Origin: JADJTT01 sp049306275 | Lineage (GTDB): Bacteria; Bacteroidota; Bacteroidia; Chitinophagales; Saprospiraceae | Assembly (NCBI GenBank): GCA_049306275.1 | Contig: JBAQQB010000165.1 | Location: 62,001 to 126,000, forward strand | Reading direction: 5' to 3' | Length of the DNA: 64,000 bases | Part shown: positions 62,375 to 64,000 of the stretch, piece after piece | Layout: every line of letters begins with the position of its first letter | Numbering within the stretch: the first letter of the stretch is position 1 | Position numbers and translations under genes: made by a program | The notes under the pieces: generated by a model | The model's input: the letters and a program-made list of their open reading frames with translations, nothing else | What the model was told of the DNA's origin: nothing | Database searches by the model: none

Positions 62375-64000
62375 CGGGCATCGGCCAGCGTGCGCACGGT
62401 TAGTCCACCGGTCTTTATCCCCTCGCTTGAAGACCGTGGTTGAAACCGGATAGTCTTCTCTTCACCGGGGAGGAGGTCGAAAAAATTGTCGGAAAAGAAC
62501 CCCTCTGCTCCTTCCCATTGCAGATATACGTTTTTAGCTAGTTTTTCCGCGCTAAGGGCGACGTCGAATCCGTCGCCCTTTCTCGTCACCGTCCATGCCA
62601 GTCCCGGATCTGCCGGGAGTCCGAGCGCCTTCGGGGGCGCGAAATACACCAGGGCATCCGACAATGCCTCCTCTCCTTTCAGGAGCCGGATGTGGAGCAC
62701 AGCGTTGGTCAGCGACGAAAGTTTCGACAATTCCTCCACTGAAAAGGTGTCCAGGCGCACCGATGTGCGGGCCGGCAGTTCGACCTCGTGGGTCCACTCC
62801 GCCATTTGCCGGCCTTCAAAATTGAGCAGTTCCATGTAAAGGGTAGCCGCCTGGGCCGCCCCCTGGTCGGAGACGCCGTAAATGCCGATGCCCATACTGT
62901 CGGCCTGCGCCGCGACCATCACGGGCTCGAAGGCCTTTTTCACGGCGTAGTGCATGGCCTTCCAGTTCTGGTAATAGTCCATGCCCGACCAGGAAGCCAC
63001 GGGCCAGCAGTCGTTGATCTGCCAGTAGAGGGAGCCCATGCAAAAGGGCATGGCGATGCGGTGCGCTTCGATGGCCTGCCGGATGGCGTCGGCCTGAAGG
63101 AGTTGGCCGACGTAGAGCAGGTCTTCAAACCGCTCAGGCACTTTATAGTGCTGTTCCATATAACTCCTGATCCGCAGGTTGCCGATGCCGCTGCGCTGGT
63201 GGGCGGCCATGACCTCCGACTCGATATCCCAGTCTTCGGGAAGGGTATATTTTTTAACGGTGTTAAATTCTGGAAATGACTGGAAGCCGTACTCGCTGAC
63301 GAAGGGACTGAGGTTGTCGCGAAATTTGCTGAAGGGCTCCTCGCCGTGCCAGACGCCCCAGTAGTGAGTGTCGCCTGCCGTACCGCTGTAGGCGGCGTGC
63401 TGCCCGGGGCCCATGTAGGGCGAGGAGGGCCAGTAGAACATGCCCGGGGCATGGGCTTCCACCACGGTGGGCAGTATTTTGTGAAAAACGGTGTCGTAAG
63501 CGGCCCAGATATCCTTGCGCTGGGCCGGCGAGTAGAGCTGTTTCCAGCCCCAGCCCCTTTTTTCGTTAAAATTGGCCCAGGCCACGTCGATCTCGTTGTT
63601 GCCGCACCACAGCGCGATGGAGGGATGGTTGCGCAGGCGGCGCACGTTTTCTTCGGCCTCCAGGCGCACGTTTTCGAGAAATGCCGCGTCGCCGGGGTAC
63701 ATGGCGCAGGCGAACATAAAGTCCTGCCAGACCAGGATGCCGTTGCGGTCGCAGAGCTCGTAGAAGATGTCTTTTTCGTAAAAACCGCCGCCCCAGACCC
63801 GCAGCATGTTCATGTTGGCCGCCACCGCCGAGGCGATGAGGTTTTCGTAATGCTCGTCGCTGACGCGCGGGATGAACACGTCGTTGGGGATGTAGTTGGC
63901 GCCTTTGGAGAATATGGGGATGCCGTTGAGTTCGACGTAAAAGGAGGTTCCCTGTTTGGTAGGTTCCTGCACGATGCGCAGCTTGCGCAGGCCGATGGCA
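62371..64000 (-). CDS. Glycoside hydrolase family 2 beta-mannosidase, C-terminal part (cut by window edge)
   Basis: About 540 codons of a GH2 enzyme run in from the right edge; the N-terminus, with its sugar-binding domain, is outside. The frame is open to base 64000 (AIGLRKLRIVQEPTKQGTSF). Family segments include VELNGIPIFSKGANYIPNDV, MLRVWGGGFYEKDIFYELCD and GILVWQDFMFACAMYPGDAA. The acid/base Glu is in NHPSIALWCGNNEIDVAW and the likely nucleophile Glu is in FVSEYGFQSFPE. It would release mannose from beta-mannosides. It would normally be exported, but the signal is out of view. GH2 beta-mannosidase is more likely than beta-galactosidase from the WQDFMFAC region. Confidence 0.9.
   Translation of the reverse strand, partial: AIGLRKLRIVQEPTKQGTSFYVELNGIPIFSKGANYIPNDVFIPRVSDEHYENLIASAVAANMNMLRVWGGGFYEKDIFYELCDRNGILVWQDFMFACAMYPGDAAFLENVRLEAEENVRRLRNHPSIALWCGNNEIDVAWANFNEKRGWGWKQLYSPAQRKDIWAAYDTVFHKILPTVVEAHAPGMFYWPSSPYMGPGQHAAYSGTAGDTHYWGVWHGEEPFSKFRDNLSPFVSEYGFQSFPEFNTVKKYTLPEDWDIESEVMAAHQRSGIGNLRIRSYMEQHYKVPERFEDLLYVGQLLQADAIRQAIEAHRIAMPFCMGSLYWQINDCWPVASWSGMDYYQNWKAMHYAVKKAFEPVMVAAQADSMGIGIYGVSDQGAAQAATLYMELLNFEGRQMAEWTHEVELPARTSVRLDTFSVEELSKLSSLTNAVLHIRLLKGEEALSDALVYFAPPKALGLPADPGLAWTVTRKGDGFDVALSAEKLAKNVYLQWEGAEGFFSDNFFDLLPGEEKTIRFQPRSSSEGIKTGGLTVRTLADAR

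Overview
The window looks like chromosomal DNA of a GC-rich member of the Bacteroidota, most likely of the Saprospiraceae group. The phylum is supported by many independent features: type IX secretion (T9SS) parts and substrates (PorP/SprF, PorT-like, PorV/PorQ-like, GldB, type A and type B sorting tails), a TonB receptor with a carboxypeptidase-regulatory N-terminus, a DUF5723 protein, and promoters with the Bacteroidota -7 box TAnnTTTG (several perfect copies). The family-level placement is inference. I see no tRNA, rRNA, CRISPR array, prophage or insertion sequence.

Layout. 1-1759: 5' part of carB and a small lipoprotein, both leftward. 2050-10881: a surface module of TonB-dependent receptor, 1344-residue T9SS-type exported protein and PorV/PorQ-like barrel, closed by strong hairpin terminators. 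11108-18550: housekeeping and metabolism (greA, HIT protein, gldB, PorT-like barrel, nadC, a possible 36-residue membrane peptide, pyrD, Nudix hydrolase, serA, FkbM methyltransferase). 18650-20785: LamG protein with a type B sorting tail. 20795-24449: leftward group of HEAT-cyclophilin lipoprotein, gcvT and GbsR-type regulator. 24505-26977: ECF sigma factor, membrane anti-sigma-like protein and DUF4097-like exported protein. 27073-32048: beta-CASP nuclease, lipoprotein, DUF5723 barrel and nitroreductase. 32146-35644: membrane pyrophosphatase and a retropepsin/PDZ lipoprotein. 35686-46056: leftward operon of PorP/SprF, PorE-like OmpA protein and a 2200-residue Ig/PKD adhesin. 46446-48757: a tiny sorting-tail protein and thrS. 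48938-51736: a two-gene cassette of a gasdermin-like protein and a caspase-family protease. 51928-54504: class II ribonucleotide reductase. 54505-54940: gene-free repeat-rich spacer. 54941-64000: patatin phospholipase with BamA-like barrel, RibD/DHFR-type reductase, thioredoxin-like protein, KtrA/KtrB potassium uptake, two paralogous lipoproteins and the 3' part of a GH2 beta-mannosidase.

The locus that most deserves attention is 48938-51736. A 254-residue protein of no obvious family, whose secondary-structure pattern reads like a bacterial gasdermin pore-former, is followed after 6 bases by a caspase-fold protease with an intact His/Cys dyad and a DUF4384-like tail. Known bacterial gasdermin loci pair a pore-former with a caspase-like activator in anti-phage abortive infection. 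The gasdermin assignment here is inference from pattern and context, and the protein has no cysteine, so it could not be palmitoylated as described bacterial gasdermins are. The other notable system is the surface-display machinery, which is spread over at least four loci and probably exports the LamG protein, the giant adhesin and the 1344-residue protein.
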